From assembly GCF_000725625.1 (NCBI RefSeq), contig NZ_JOHS01000039.1, positions 1 to 61,140 on the forward strand: 61,140 nucleotides of DNA, read 5' to 3'. Position numbers and translations under genes: made by a program. Source of the DNA: Streptomyces sp. NRRL F-6676 (GTDB taxonomy: Bacteria > Actinomycetota > Actinomycetes > Streptomycetales > Streptomycetaceae). The notes under the pieces are model-generated. The model was not told the DNA's origin. It saw only the letters and a program-made list of their open reading frames with translations, and did not search any database. Positions 30,047 to 38,283 of the stretch are shown here, piece after piece (position 1 is the first letter of the stretch; every line of letters starts with the position of its first letter).

Positions 30047-31093
30047 TCAGTCCATCCGGCGCGGCGTCCCCAGCAGCCCGATCTCGGCATCCGTGGGCTG
30101 CGTCATCACGTACTGCCGGTCGCGCTCGGTGCACCAGAGCGTCATGCCGTCGTGCAGCGTGGGCAGCGCGTCGGTCTCGGAGCGGGGGAGCGCCATGGTG
30201 CGGCCCAGCTCGGCCGCCTCGTCGGGCGAGACCCGCTGCACCCCCACCAGCCGCGCCTGCCGTATGAGCCGCGGAGCGACCGGGCTGAGGTACGGCAACA
30301 GCGTCAGCACCGCCTGCCACGGCCCGGACACCACCCGCCCGCGCGGCGGTCGCATACCGCAGTCCCGCACCACCAGCACCGGAGTGCCGGCCGAGGCGCC
30401 CTGCGGCGGCACCCGCCCCACGTCGTACACGGCGAGTCCGTTCTGCCCGCCGCCCATGGCGTGCACCATCTGCACCCAGGCCTGCGGCCGCCCGGTCTCC
30501 ACGGCCACCCGCGCGCCCGTCGCCGCCGTGCGCAGCGCCAGCACCTGCGCCGTCCACAGCCCGCCGATCAGTACGACGTCGTACGGCGTGGGCCTGTTGA
30601 CGCCCAGCACGGCCGGCCTGCCCCCGGCGTCCACACCGGCCACGACACCGTCGTCCCCGAGGGGCAGACACAGGGCGTCCAGGTCCTGGGCGGGCAGCGA
30701 GTGACGCCCGTGCCGGGGCCCGACCAGCCCACGCCCGAGCCCGTGCCGCAGCCACCCTCCGATCCCGGACCGTCGAGCCGGGTCCGTACCGGGTGCCGTC
30801 CCGGTGTCCGGAACGGCGGATGCCGGCACCGGCGCCATCGGCGCCATCGGCGCCACCGGCCCCGGCATCGGGACACCCGCAGTCGGGGCACCCGCAGTCG
30901 GGGCACCCGCAGTCGGAACGCCCGCAGTCGGAACGCCCGGCATCGCAACACCCGGCATCGCGACACCCGGCGGCGGAACGGCCGACGAGGGCATGGGAAC
31001 GGCCGTCGGCGGTGCCGCGACACCCGGCGGCGGTACCGCGACACCCGGTGCGGGCATCGGAACACCCGCCGGAGGCGTCGGAACAGTCGTCAC
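30047..31093 (-). CDS. hypothetical ESX-locus protein with Pro/Ala repeat N-terminus
   Basis: The 348-aa product starts with about 95 residues of Pro/Val/Ala/Gly repeats (VPTAG, APTAG, GVAMP), then a globular domain from about residue 125 (LPAQDLDALCLPLGDDGVVAGVDAGG, DVVLIGGLWTAQVLALRTAATGARVAVETGR) that I do not recognise. No membrane helix is obvious. The GTG start (31093) overlaps the eccE stop (GTGA), so it is translated with EccE, which strongly suggests a role with the secretion machine, perhaps as a cytoplasmic partner. A 253-base gap separates it from the beta-propeller gene downstream. Confidence 0.65.
   Translation of the reverse strand: MTTVPTPPAGVPMPAPGVAVPPPGVAAPPTAVPMPSSAVPPPGVAMPGVAMPGVPTAGVPTAGAPTAGAPTAGVPMPGPVAPMAPMAPVPASAVPDTGTAPGTDPARRSGIGGWLRHGLGRGLVGPRHGRHSLPAQDLDALCLPLGDDGVVAGVDAGGRPAVLGVNRPTPYDVVLIGGLWTAQVLALRTAATGARVAVETGRPQAWVQMVHAMGGGQNGLAVYDVGRVPPQGASAGTPVLVVRDCGMRPPRGRVVSGPWQAVLTLLPYLSPVAPRLIRQARLVGVQRVSPDEAAELGRTMALPRSETDALPTLHDGMTLWCTERDRQYVMTQPTDAEIGLLGTPRRMD
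30883..30975. repeat. 15-bp tandem repeats inside the Pro/Ala-rich ESX gene
   Basis: The unit GTCGGGGCACCCGCA and close variants (GTCGGAACGCCCGCA, ATCGCAACACCCGGC) follow one another about six times. They encode the repeated AGVPT/AGAPT and AMPGV pentapeptides. Because the period is a multiple of three, copy number can change without breaking the frame. Confidence 0.75.
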
Positions 31094-32424
31094 CGTGCGC
31101 CTCCCAGGGGAAGTGTGGCCAGCATGCCGGGCACCTGCTCGCGGTCCAGCCGGACCAGCCCGGCACCGGCCTGCCGCGCCGTGTCCTGCAACGCCCGCCG
31201 GGCGGCGACCAGCTCGTCGTCACTGCGCCCGGTCACCCGCAGGTGCCCGCACAGCGACACCTCCTGCCGCTCGCCACGCGCGAGGGTGAGGCTGAACGTC
31301 GTGGCCAGCGCGGGTATCGCGGTGACCCGGGCGAGGAACCGCGGCAGCGACTCGGCTCCCCCCAGCCGGGGCCACCGTCCCATCCAGTACGTCGTGTGCC
31401 GGCGGTTGTCGCACCGCCAGTTCCGCCCGGACTCCTGTGTCCGCCGCTCGCGCGCCGTACCGCGCCCCGCCTCGGCGGTCACCAGCGGATTGGCACAGGC
31501 GGAGGTGGCGAGCGCGGCGATCAGCCCCTCCTCGTCGAGCACCGTGGCCCGGAAACCGGCACCGGTCAGCCGGCTGGCCAGGTGGTCGGCGACGCGCACC
31601 GCACACCTCTGCGCCCCGGCCAGTCCGCCCCCGCGCGCGGCCACGGCCTCCGGACACAGCTCCGGATCGAGCTTCAGCGCGATCCAGGTGATCCGCACGG
31701 CCGGGGTCCCCGACTGCTGCTGCAACGGCAGGTAGTTGGCGACGGCCACCGACTGCTGCGGCAGATGCAGCGCCGGCGCCGGCTGCGTGTGCAGCACGAT
31801 CTGCGCCGACTCCAGCCGTATCCCGTCCACCTCGAGCGCGTCCCGCACCAGCCCGAGCGGCAACGGCTGCCGGCTCAACTCGGCCCGCAACGCCGTCGGC
31901 CCGGCCTCCACCTGCAACACGGCGCTGACGAACGTCCCGTCCCCGACCAGCCCGACCGACCGCCGATCACGCACCCCGTAGGAGTACGTCCGCAAGTCCG
32001 GCTCACACTCCAGAGCGGGGACCAGAGCCGGCTCCGTGCCGGGCGGTATCGCGGTGGCCGCCGCCCGCCGCTGCCGCGCCCTCAACCCGCGCGCGGTCAC
32101 CAGCCATTCGGGCAGCGAACGGCCCCTGCGGCGCACCACGGCCAGCAGTACCAACGCCACCGCGACGACCGCGGCCGGCATCAGGGCGAGCGGGCTCACC
32201 ACCCAGCCGACGACCAGCACGGCGACCGCGAGTTCGAGCAGCACGAGCCGTTGCACCCGGAACGACCCGGCCTGGGCGAGCCGCATCCTGAACTGCGGCA
32301 CCTCCCCGGCCCGCACGCCGTCGGAACCCGCCGGCCACTGCCGGGAGGGATCCTGCACCGGCGGCCGGGACCCCTCCGAACCCGCGCGCCCGCGCGGTCG
32401 CGACCGCGTACCGGAAGCCCTCAC
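31090..32424 (-). CDS. eccE: type VII secretion membrane protein EccE
   Basis: EccE is a peripheral subunit of the ESX membrane complex with EccB, EccC and EccD. The 444-aa product has two adjacent hydrophobic helices (about residues 62-100, LVLLELAVAVLVVGW and AAVVAVALVLLAVVRR) and then a cytoplasmic domain with the family-type segment RTYSYGVRDRRSVGLVGDG. I chose GTG 32424 because GGGGGAA lies six to eight bases upstream; an ATG at 32520 would add 32 residues unlike the rest. It is divergent from eccB with 195 bases between starts and overlaps the next minus-strand gene. Confidence 0.85.
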   Translation of the reverse strand: MRASGTRSRPRGRAGSEGSRPPVQDPSRQWPAGSDGVRAGEVPQFRMRLAQAGSFRVQRLVLLELAVAVLVVGWVVSPLALMPAAVVAVALVLLAVVRRRGRSLPEWLVTARGLRARQRRAAATAIPPGTEPALVPALECEPDLRTYSYGVRDRRSVGLVGDGTFVSAVLQVEAGPTALRAELSRQPLPLGLVRDALEVDGIRLESAQIVLHTQPAPALHLPQQSVAVANYLPLQQQSGTPAVRITWIALKLDPELCPEAVAARGGGLAGAQRCAVRVADHLASRLTGAGFRATVLDEEGLIAALATSACANPLVTAEAGRGTARERRTQESGRNWRCDNRRHTTYWMGRWPRLGGAESLPRFLARVTAIPALATTFSLTLARGERQEVSLCGHLRVTGRSDDELVAARRALQDTARQAGAGLVRLDREQVPGMLATLPLGGAR

Positions 32425-32619
32425 CGTATTCCCCCGTCCTGCCCCTGGCCTGCTCACAACCGGGCGGTACGGACACCGCACTTGAACCCCGGAAAGGCCC
32501 AGGTACCCTACCCGCTCCACCAGTCCCCACGGACACCATGCATAGTAGGGGGCGGGTCTGACATCGCAGGGCGGGGGCGGCTTCCCGCGGGTGCGACAAC
32601 GGGGGAGAAACAGGCACTC
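32425..32619. promoter_or_regulatory. divergent promoter region of eccE and eccB
   Basis: Both ESX transcripts start outward from this 195-base gap. A -10-like TACTAT is readable on the minus strand at 32542-32547. I could not find a convincing -35 partner for either direction, so exact promoters are uncertain. Confidence 0.4.
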
Positions 32620-34167
32620 ATGGCATCACGGCGGGACGAACTCAACGCCTACACGTTCGCGAAGAGGCGTACCCTCGCCTCCTTCCTCCAACCCTCGCCG
32701 TCCGGCTCGGAGGAAGGGGCGCCCAGGCCACTGCGCGCGGTGGTGCCCAGCCTGGTCGCCGGCGCGCTGACGCTGGCCGCCTTCGGCGCCTGGGGGATGT
32801 TCCAGCCCACCGCCCCCTCCGGCTGGGACAAGCCCGGCACCCGCGTCATCGTCGGCAAGCAGTCCACGACCCGTTACGTCGTCCTCAAGACCGGGAAGAC
32901 CACCCGGCTGCACCCGGTCCTCAACCTCGCCTCCGCACGCCTGCTGATGAACGGCGCCGACTACGAGGTCATCCAGGTCGGCGACAAGATCCTCGACTCG
33001 GGCAAGCTGCCGCGCGGCCCCATCCTCGGCATCCCCTACGCCCCGGACCGGCTGCCCTCGGCCGACGAGGCGGGCCGGGACAAGCGCTGGGCGGTGTGCG
33101 AACAACCCGGCGGCAAGGGCGAGACCGTCCAGCAGGCGACGTTCGTCCTGGCGCAGCGGGACGCGAACACGATGGACGACGCACACCGCCTCTCGGGCGG
33201 CGACGTCCTCTACGTCCGCACCCGCACCGGCGACCGTTACCTCGTCGACGCGCACGGGACGTCGTACGCCGTCACGGGGAACGAGTCCGACGCGTTGACG
33301 ACCGCGCTCGTCGGGACCCGCGCGCCGCAACTCGTCAGCAAGGAATGGCTCGCCACCCTCCACGAGGGGGACGACATCCGGTTCCCGAGGCTGCCTCCCG
33401 GCGTCGGCACGCTCGCGCACGTGCCGGGCGGACTGTCGGACGCGGAGAACAGGGTCGGCATGGTCCTCAGGGCCGAGACCGGCGAGGGCACCAAGTACTA
33501 CGTCGTCCTTCCCGGTGAGGTGCGCCCGGTCAGCGAGTTCACCGCCTGGCTGCTCATCTCCTCGCCCCAGACGACCGTGCTGAACATGAACGGCCAGGCG
33601 CGCACGGTGGGACTCCAGGACTTCACCGCCGCCCCCGAACCGTTCGCCGGACAGGCCGCGAACTGGCCCCGCGAGCGGGCCCGGCAGGTCAACTCGGTCT
33701 CCGCGGCCTCCACGGACTCCGGTTCGCACCGCGCGGGCCGCGACACGGTGTGCAGCGTGCTGCGCGACGTCGGCGAGGACAACACCACCACGCTCAGCAC
33801 CTGGGCCGGCACCGGCTACCCCCTGGAGAACACCGCCGACGGCACCAGCACCTACGTCACCCCCGGCACCGGTCTGCTCTACACCCAGTTCCAGGGCACC
33901 GAGACCGGCGCCGGCGCCCTCTTCCTGATCACCGACACGGGCCTGCGGTACGCCGTCCAGGCCAACGGCGACAGCGACAGCCGTACATCGAGGATCGGCG
34001 CGGACGGCGGGAAGAACTCCGACGGCACCCCCGAGCCCAGCGAGGCCCAGGTCAAGCTCGGCTACGAGAACGTCCGGCCCGCCAAGGTGCCCGCCGCCTG
34101 GTCGGAGCTGCTGGCGAAGGGGCCCCGGCTGGACACCAACAGCGCGCGGCAGCCGCAGGGTTCGTGA
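32620..34167 (+). CDS. eccB: type VII secretion protein EccB
   Basis: EccB is an ESX core-complex subunit with one membrane helix and a large extracytoplasmic domain. The 515-aa product begins MASRRDELNAYTFAKRRTLASFLQP, a typical EccB N-terminus, followed by the helix near residues 40-65 (VPSLVAGALTLAAFGAWGMF) and a repeat-type periplasmic domain (RYVVLKTGKTTRLHPVLNLASARLL, GIPYAPDRLP, two conserved Cys). GGGGGAG lies about twelve bases before ATG 32620. The mycosin gene follows after a short gap, as in mycobacterial ESX clusters. Confidence 0.92.
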   Translation: MASRRDELNAYTFAKRRTLASFLQPSPSGSEEGAPRPLRAVVPSLVAGALTLAAFGAWGMFQPTAPSGWDKPGTRVIVGKQSTTRYVVLKTGKTTRLHPVLNLASARLLMNGADYEVIQVGDKILDSGKLPRGPILGIPYAPDRLPSADEAGRDKRWAVCEQPGGKGETVQQATFVLAQRDANTMDDAHRLSGGDVLYVRTRTGDRYLVDAHGTSYAVTGNESDALTTALVGTRAPQLVSKEWLATLHEGDDIRFPRLPPGVGTLAHVPGGLSDAENRVGMVLRAETGEGTKYYVVLPGEVRPVSEFTAWLLISSPQTTVLNMNGQARTVGLQDFTAAPEPFAGQAANWPRERARQVNSVSAASTDSGSHRAGRDTVCSVLRDVGEDNTTTLSTWAGTGYPLENTADGTSTYVTPGTGLLYTQFQGTETGAGALFLITDTGLRYAVQANGDSDSRTSRIGADGGKNSDGTPEPSEAQVKLGYENVRPAKVPAAWSELLAKGPRLDTNSARQPQGS

Positions 34168-34233
34168 GCCGTCCCGCCCCCGGGAATGGTCATGAGGAAC
34201 GGACACGAGGAAGCACGAGGAGCGAGGAGCGCC

Positions 34234-35466
34234 GTGGGAGTGCTGCCGACAAGGGCAACGCTGCTGACCGCCGCCGTGCTGCTGACCGCCCTGGGCACCG
34301 GCACGGCTCCGCGGACGGCGCCCGTCCCGCGGCCGGTCCGGCTGGACGGGAGTGGCGCGTGCACGTTCCCCGCCAAGCAGATCAAGGGAACCCCCTGGTT
34401 CCTCCAGCGCGTGCTGCTCGACCAGCTGTGGCAGGGCACCGACAAGGGCAAGGGTGTCCGCGTAGCCGTCATCGACACCGGTGTCGACGACAAGAACCCG
34501 CAGCTCGCACCGGTCGTCGACGAGGCGTCCGGCCGCGACTACCTGGCCGGGAAGAAGGGCGGCGATCCGACCGACGACGAGGTGGGCCACGGCACGAAGG
34601 TCGCCGGCATCATCGCGGCCCGCCCCCGCGAGGGCACGGGCTTCGTCGGTCTCGCGCCCAACGCCACGATCATCCCCATCCGGCAGAACGACGCCGACAG
34701 CAGCGGCGATTCGGACACCATGGCCCAGGCGATCAGCTACGCCGTCTCCCGCGGCGCCGACGTCATCAACATCTCCCAGGACACCACCAAGCCGCTTTCG
34801 GCCACCTCGGACCTGGCGCGGGCGGTGCGCGAGGCGATCGGCAAGGGCGTCGTCGTGGTCGCCTCGGCGGGCAACGACGGCCTGGACGGCAAGGCCAAGG
34901 CCACCTATCCGGCCGCCTTCGCGGGCGTCCTGGCCGTGGCCTCCTCCGACCGCAACAACGAACGCGCGTCTTTCTCGCAGGCGGGTTCGTTCGTCGGCGT
35001 GGCCGCACCCGGCGTGGACATCGTCTCCACGGTCCCCGGCGGTGGCCAGTGCGCCGACAGCGGCACCAGTTTCTCCGCCCCGTTCGTCGCGGGCGTCGCC
35101 GCCCTCCTGAAGGAGAAGCACCGCGACTGGACCCCGGCCCAGATCATCACCCAGATCGAACAGACGGCCGAGCGTGTCGTCAACGGCCACGACAATTTCG
35201 TCGGCTGGGGCGTCGTCGACCCCGTCCGCGCCGTCCAGGAGTCGGACCTCGCCGATCCGCCGTCCACCCCGTCCCCCGACCCCGGCCCCACCGGCCGGCC
35301 CGCCCCCGATGTGGCACCGTTCTTTCTCGCGGAGACCCCCGAGGAGCGCGACCGGCGGTACGCTGTCTATGCCGTCGGCGCGACCGTCGTCCTGGCGACG
35401 CTCATCACGGGGTCGGCGGTCGTCGCGCGGGACGTACGGCGGCGCCGGAGGCACCCGTCAGGGTGA
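34234..35466 (+). CDS. mycP: type VII secretion mycosin (subtilisin-like S8 protease)
   Basis: Mycosins are membrane-anchored subtilases that cap and process at the ESX channel outside the membrane. From GTG 34234 the 410-aa product has a signal-like hydrophobic start (LLTAAVLLTALG), the catalytic triad D81 (VAVIDTGVDD), H119 (GHGTKVAG) and S279 (GTSFSAP), and the oxyanion SAGNDG. A proline-rich linker, a C-terminal membrane helix (YAVYAVGATVVLATLITGSAVVA) and an arginine-rich tail follow. I favour GTG 34234 because two GAGGAG sites lie just upstream; ATG 34186 or 34192 would add 14-16 residues. It follows eccB by 66 bases. Confidence 0.9.
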   Translation: MGVLPTRATLLTAAVLLTALGTGTAPRTAPVPRPVRLDGSGACTFPAKQIKGTPWFLQRVLLDQLWQGTDKGKGVRVAVIDTGVDDKNPQLAPVVDEASGRDYLAGKKGGDPTDDEVGHGTKVAGIIAARPREGTGFVGLAPNATIIPIRQNDADSSGDSDTMAQAISYAVSRGADVINISQDTTKPLSATSDLARAVREAIGKGVVVVASAGNDGLDGKAKATYPAAFAGVLAVASSDRNNERASFSQAGSFVGVAAPGVDIVSTVPGGGQCADSGTSFSAPFVAGVAALLKEKHRDWTPAQIITQIEQTAERVVNGHDNFVGWGVVDPVRAVQESDLADPPSTPSPDPGPTGRPAPDVAPFFLAETPEERDRRYAVYAVGATVVLATLITGSAVVARDVRRRRRHPSG

Positions 35467-35538
35467 GGCGGGCACGCTGGGACCGGAGGTACGCCTTCGG
35501 CGTGAGGCGGCACACTGGAACCGGAGGTACGCCTTCGG
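35463..35538. repeat. two 38-bp direct repeats after mycP
   Basis: The units 35463-35500 and 35501-35538 share GACCGGAGGTACGCCTTCGG or a one-base variant and begin with GTGAGGCGG; a third copy starts at 35539 but breaks off. The first unit overlaps the mycP stop codon. Its role is unknown. Confidence 0.7.
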
Positions 35539-35560
35539 GTGAGGCCGTCCCGCCGACGCG

Positions 35561-35899
35561 TCACGGCGCCGCCGGCTCGTCCCTCTGCGCCGCCGGCTCG
35601 TCCCCCTGCACCGCCGTGAGCCCGCCGTTGTGCGCCGCGGGCTCCAGGTCGAACTCGCCGTCCCGCGCGCCGAGGACGAAGGCCCGCCATTCGGCCTCCG
35701 TGTACCGCAGCACGGTGTCGGGGTCGAGCGAGGACCGCATGGCCACGGCACCGTCGGGCAGATAGGCGATCTCGACGCGCTCCTCGTGCTCCTCGGTACC
35801 GGGCGCGCAGTGCCACTCGACGCCGGAGATGTCGAGGGCGTACAGCTCGTCCCGCTCGCGCTCCTTGCGCGCCTTGATCTCCTCAGCCGTCTCAGTCAT
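35561..35899 (-). CDS. DUF397-like protein
   Basis: The 112-aa product shows the DUF397 pattern: a GVEWHCAPG segment, RVEIAYLPDGAVAMRSSLDPDTVLRYTEAEWRAFVLGARDGEFD. DUF397 proteins in Streptomyces are usually encoded beside an XRE-family regulator and are thought to act as its partner, but no such gene is adjacent here. The C-terminus carries a short repeat (GDEPAAQRDEPAAP). It faces mycP and lies upstream of, and opposite to, esxBA, so it shares the upstream intergenic region with them and could influence their control. That link is inference. Confidence 0.75.
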   Translation of the reverse strand: MTETAEEIKARKERERDELYALDISGVEWHCAPGTEEHEERVEIAYLPDGAVAMRSSLDPDTVLRYTEAEWRAFVLGARDGEFDLEPAAHNGGLTAVQGDEPAAQRDEPAAP

Positions 35900-35997
35900 G
35901 CCGCAGTGACCCCTTCCGAGTCGTCCAGGTCTTTCCGGGTTTTCTTTCCGGGGCTTCCCGGGTCTTTCCAGGTCTTCCGAGTGGTGAACACCGTGCC

Positions 35998-36021
35998 GGT
36001 CACAGTACTGGTCACGGTACT
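35998..36021. repeat. 12-bp direct repeat upstream of the esxBA promoter
   Basis: GGTCACAGTACT (35998-36009) is followed directly by GGTCACGGTACT (36010-36021). The pair ends 33 bases before the -35 box of the candidate esxBA promoter, a place usual for an activator site. The remaining bases between 35900 and 35997 contain only loosely repeated CCGGGTCTTTCC-like words. Confidence 0.45.
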
Positions 36022-36054
36022 GGCCGAAGGAACTCCCCTGTCCCGTCTTTGCAG

Positions 36055-36083
36055 TTGGAAGGACCCTGCCCAGTGACTAGAGT
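36055..36083 (+). promoter_or_regulatory. candidate promoter of esxB-esxA
   Basis: TTGGAA (36055-36060) and TAGAGT (36078-36083) are separated by exactly 17 bases, a good match to the vegetative Streptomyces consensus. The predicted start site near 36090 gives a leader of about 165 bases before esxB. Confidence 0.6.
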
Positions 36084-36090
36084 GGCTGCG

Positions 36091-36110
36091 GATATCACAC
36101 GTGTGGTATC
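36091..36110. promoter_or_regulatory. near-perfect 20-bp palindrome at the esxBA start site
   Basis: GATATCACAC (36091-36100) and GTGTGGTATC (36101-36110) form a palindrome with one mismatched pair. It begins about eight bases after the -10 box, where a bound repressor would block transcription. No regulator is known from the sequence. Confidence 0.5.
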
Positions 36111-36254
36111 GCACGGGGGCGGTGCGACGCTGCGACCGCGCGTCGCGCGGGATGCGGCATGTCTTGCCCGCCAGGAGAGCCGGGCTCACGAGCTCCGGCG
36201 AACCCGTCGCGGTGGTGAAGGTCGCCGCCGCTGCAAGAGGGAGGGCAAGAACCT

Positions 36255-36593
36255 ATGGCTTCGGGCGTTGATCTCAGCGCACACGCGCTCACGGGACTGG
36301 CCAATGACATCCGTGACTTCCACCACCAGGTCAGCGAGCGGGTCACCTCGCTCAACCGTGTGGTGGACATGATCCAGGCCGGCTGGAAGGGAGCGGCGGG
36401 CAAGGAGTTCGACACCGTCCAGCAGGGTGTGAACAGGAACCTCAAGAAGCTCCAGGACGACCTCGTCGACCTGGAGGAGGCGATGCGGGCGAGTGTCGGC
36501 GGCTTCACCGACCAGGAGCAGGAGCGCATCTCCCACATCCGGAAGGTGGACAACTCCTACCAGGTCACCAGCCGCATCACGGACCTCGCCTGA
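36255..36593 (+). CDS. esxB: WXG100 protein EsxB
   Basis: EsxA and EsxB are the small helical hairpin substrates exported together by the ESX system. The 112-aa product is all-helical with the turn motif W44-K-G46 (AGWKGAAG) and amphipathic helices on both sides. There is no C-terminal YxxxD/E signal, so secretion probably relies on its partner. Gene order B then A, 31 bases apart, matches what I recall for S. coelicolor. A GGGAGGG run lies upstream of ATG 36255. Confidence 0.9.
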   Translation: MASGVDLSAHALTGLANDIRDFHHQVSERVTSLNRVVDMIQAGWKGAAGKEFDTVQQGVNRNLKKLQDDLVDLEEAMRASVGGFTDQEQERISHIRKVDNSYQVTSRITDLA

Positions 36594-36624
36594 CCCGCCC
36601 GCCCTTCACGAGGAGAGACGCACC

Positions 36625-36936
36625 ATGAGCTTCGGCGCCGACCGCACAGCGGTCAACTACGACACGGTCACCCAGGCCGCCGTCGACGTCCGCAACACGG
36701 CCAAGAACCTGTCCGAGCAGCTCGAGACCCTCATGCGCCGGGTCAAGGCAGTGGCCGAGACCTGGGAGGGCGAGGCGAAGACGGCCTACGTCGAGATCCA
36801 GCGGGACAGCGGCGAGCAGATGGACCAGATGTCCCAGAAGCTGGCCCGCATCGCCCAGCTGCTCGACGAGTCGGTCATCGGCTACCAGGACACGGACAAG
36901 GGCAACGCGGCCCGCTTCCGCATGCTGATGGGCTGA
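36625..36936 (+). CDS. esxA: WXG100 protein EsxA
   Basis: The 103-aa product has the helical-hairpin turn W47-E-G49 (TWEGEAKTAY) and, in its C-terminal helix, Y86-Q-D-T-D90, a fit to the YxxxD/E type VII export signal. It would pair with EsxB and direct the dimer to EccC. ATG 36625 has AGGAG upstream. A strong stem-loop follows before convergent genes. Confidence 0.92.
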   Translation: MSFGADRTAVNYDTVTQAAVDVRNTAKNLSEQLETLMRRVKAVAETWEGEAKTAYVEIQRDSGEQMDQMSQKLARIAQLLDESVIGYQDTDKGNAARFRMLMG

Positions 36937-36954
36937 ACGGACCCTAGCCGTACG

Positions 36955-36988
36955 GCAGGGGAGGCCGCCGCCGGGCGGTCTCCCCTGC
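36955..36988. terminator. 15-bp stem-loop after esxA
   Basis: GCAGGGGAGGCCGCC (36955-36969) pairs with GGCGGTCTCCCCTGC (36974-36988) with a single mismatch and a GCCG loop. It lies between convergent transcripts and could stop both. Confidence 0.65.
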
Positions 36989-37009
36989 ACCGGCCGTCCC
37001 ACAGACGCC

Positions 37010-37985
37010 TCAGGGCAGCACGGGCGTCCCGCAGTGATGCCGGACGGCGGACCGAGTGGCGAACTGCCTCAGGTCCGTGCGTTCCCGCCCGGTCAGCGGC
37101 CGGGACACGAAACTGCGGCTTGATCCCCGGACGGGCGTGGCGGTGTACAGGGCGGTGCCCTGCGCGCCCGCACAGGTGGCCGTCCCCCAGACGACGAGCC
37201 CCTCGCCCCCGGCCGGCTCGTCGAAACCGGCATAGGGCCCACGCCCGTTGACATGCTCGACGTTGCCGAACGCGCCATAGGCGACGGTCAGCCGCAGAAC
37301 GTCCCCGAGCAGACAGACCTCGACGGGCGAGATATGTGCAGGCGTCTCGGTCACGGTGGCCTGAAACCCCGTGCCGGCGCAGGTGCCCCGCGCCCGGCGG
37401 CCGCGGACCCGGGAGACGGCCGAAGTCCCCTCGGCACGCTCGATACGACTGCCGGAGGCGGCTTCGCACCCGGTCTTCCCGGCCGCCTTCGCGGCGGTCC
37501 GGGTGGCGATCCGCGCGAACCGCGCCCGCTCTACGCCACCGACGCCGTCCACGGACGCATCGAGGCTCACCAGGATCCCGCTGCCCCGCTCGGGCCCCCA
37601 GTTCTCGCAGTCCAACAGAACGGACACATCCAGCCGGTCGTCCTCTTCGGCGAGGTAACCCGACCACCCCTGCCCGAGCGGAACGGGCAGGACACGGACG
37701 TCCCGGCGAAGCCGTTGTCGCTGACGAAGGGGTCCTCGCTGCCCGCGGACGTCTCGACGGCGACGGCGATGCCGTTGGCCCGACAGGTCACGGGCAGCCC
37801 CGCAGGCTCACTCACCGAGGTCGAACCGTCGAACGGATGGCTGCTCAACCCCAGATCCCGCCCATCGAAGCGAGAGGCGACCCTGGTCGCGGCGAGCATG
37901 TCATCCACGGGCAACAGCACACTGCATGCCTTGCCCAGCCGGGCGGCCGGCGCGAAATGCTCGTACCAGGTGTAACCGCCACCCA
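37010..37985 (-). pseudogene. broken gene for an extracytoplasmic-type hypothetical protein
   Basis: Two segments in different frames look like one protein. From about 37983, the frame reads GGGYTWYEHFAPAARLGKAC through SVLLPVDDMLAATRVASRFDGRDLG to GTSVSC near 37690. The sensible continuation is PVPLGQGWSGYLAEEDDRLDVSVLLDCENWG in a second frame, running to the stop at 37010. Loss of one base near 37680-37690 explains the shift. Many cysteines and the lack of an own start or signal peptide suggest a secreted or lipoprotein gene that has lost its 5' end. I do not recognise the family. The remnant from GTG 37627 (205 aa) could still be translated. Confidence 0.6.
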
Positions 37986-38242
37986 CACGACGGCCCGCCG
38001 CAACTCCTCCCCGTTCCACGGGAACTCGTCCGCAACGCCCAGCGCACTACACCCCTGGGACACCAGCACCGCGGCCCCGACGAACAACACCCTACGTTCC
38101 AGGCGAAGGCGGCATCCGACGGCTCATGCGCCGCAGGATCCCGAAACCACCAGGCAGCGGACCGCCAGTAGAGCCGAGGCTGATCGGCGAGAGCGAGACA
38201 GACCAGAAGGGCAGTAAGCAAAAAACAGAAAAACAGCCACAC
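37981..38242 (-). pseudogene. frameshifted small membrane protein resembling DUF6199
   Basis: GTG 38242 opens a frame with one membrane helix (LFFCFLLTALLVCLALA) followed by QPRLYWRSAAWWFRDPAAHE and PSDAAFAW, which resembles the DUF6199 family as I remember it. The natural continuation ERRVLFVGAAVLVSQGC, then SALGVADEFPWNGEELRRAVV, is in another frame: one missing G near 38098 would account for it. The end then runs into the next broken gene, as if a deletion had fused the two. The family name is tentative. Confidence 0.5.
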
Positions 38243-38283
38243 TGGTCACCAGCCTCGCCCTCATCCGACGCTGACCACTGCGG

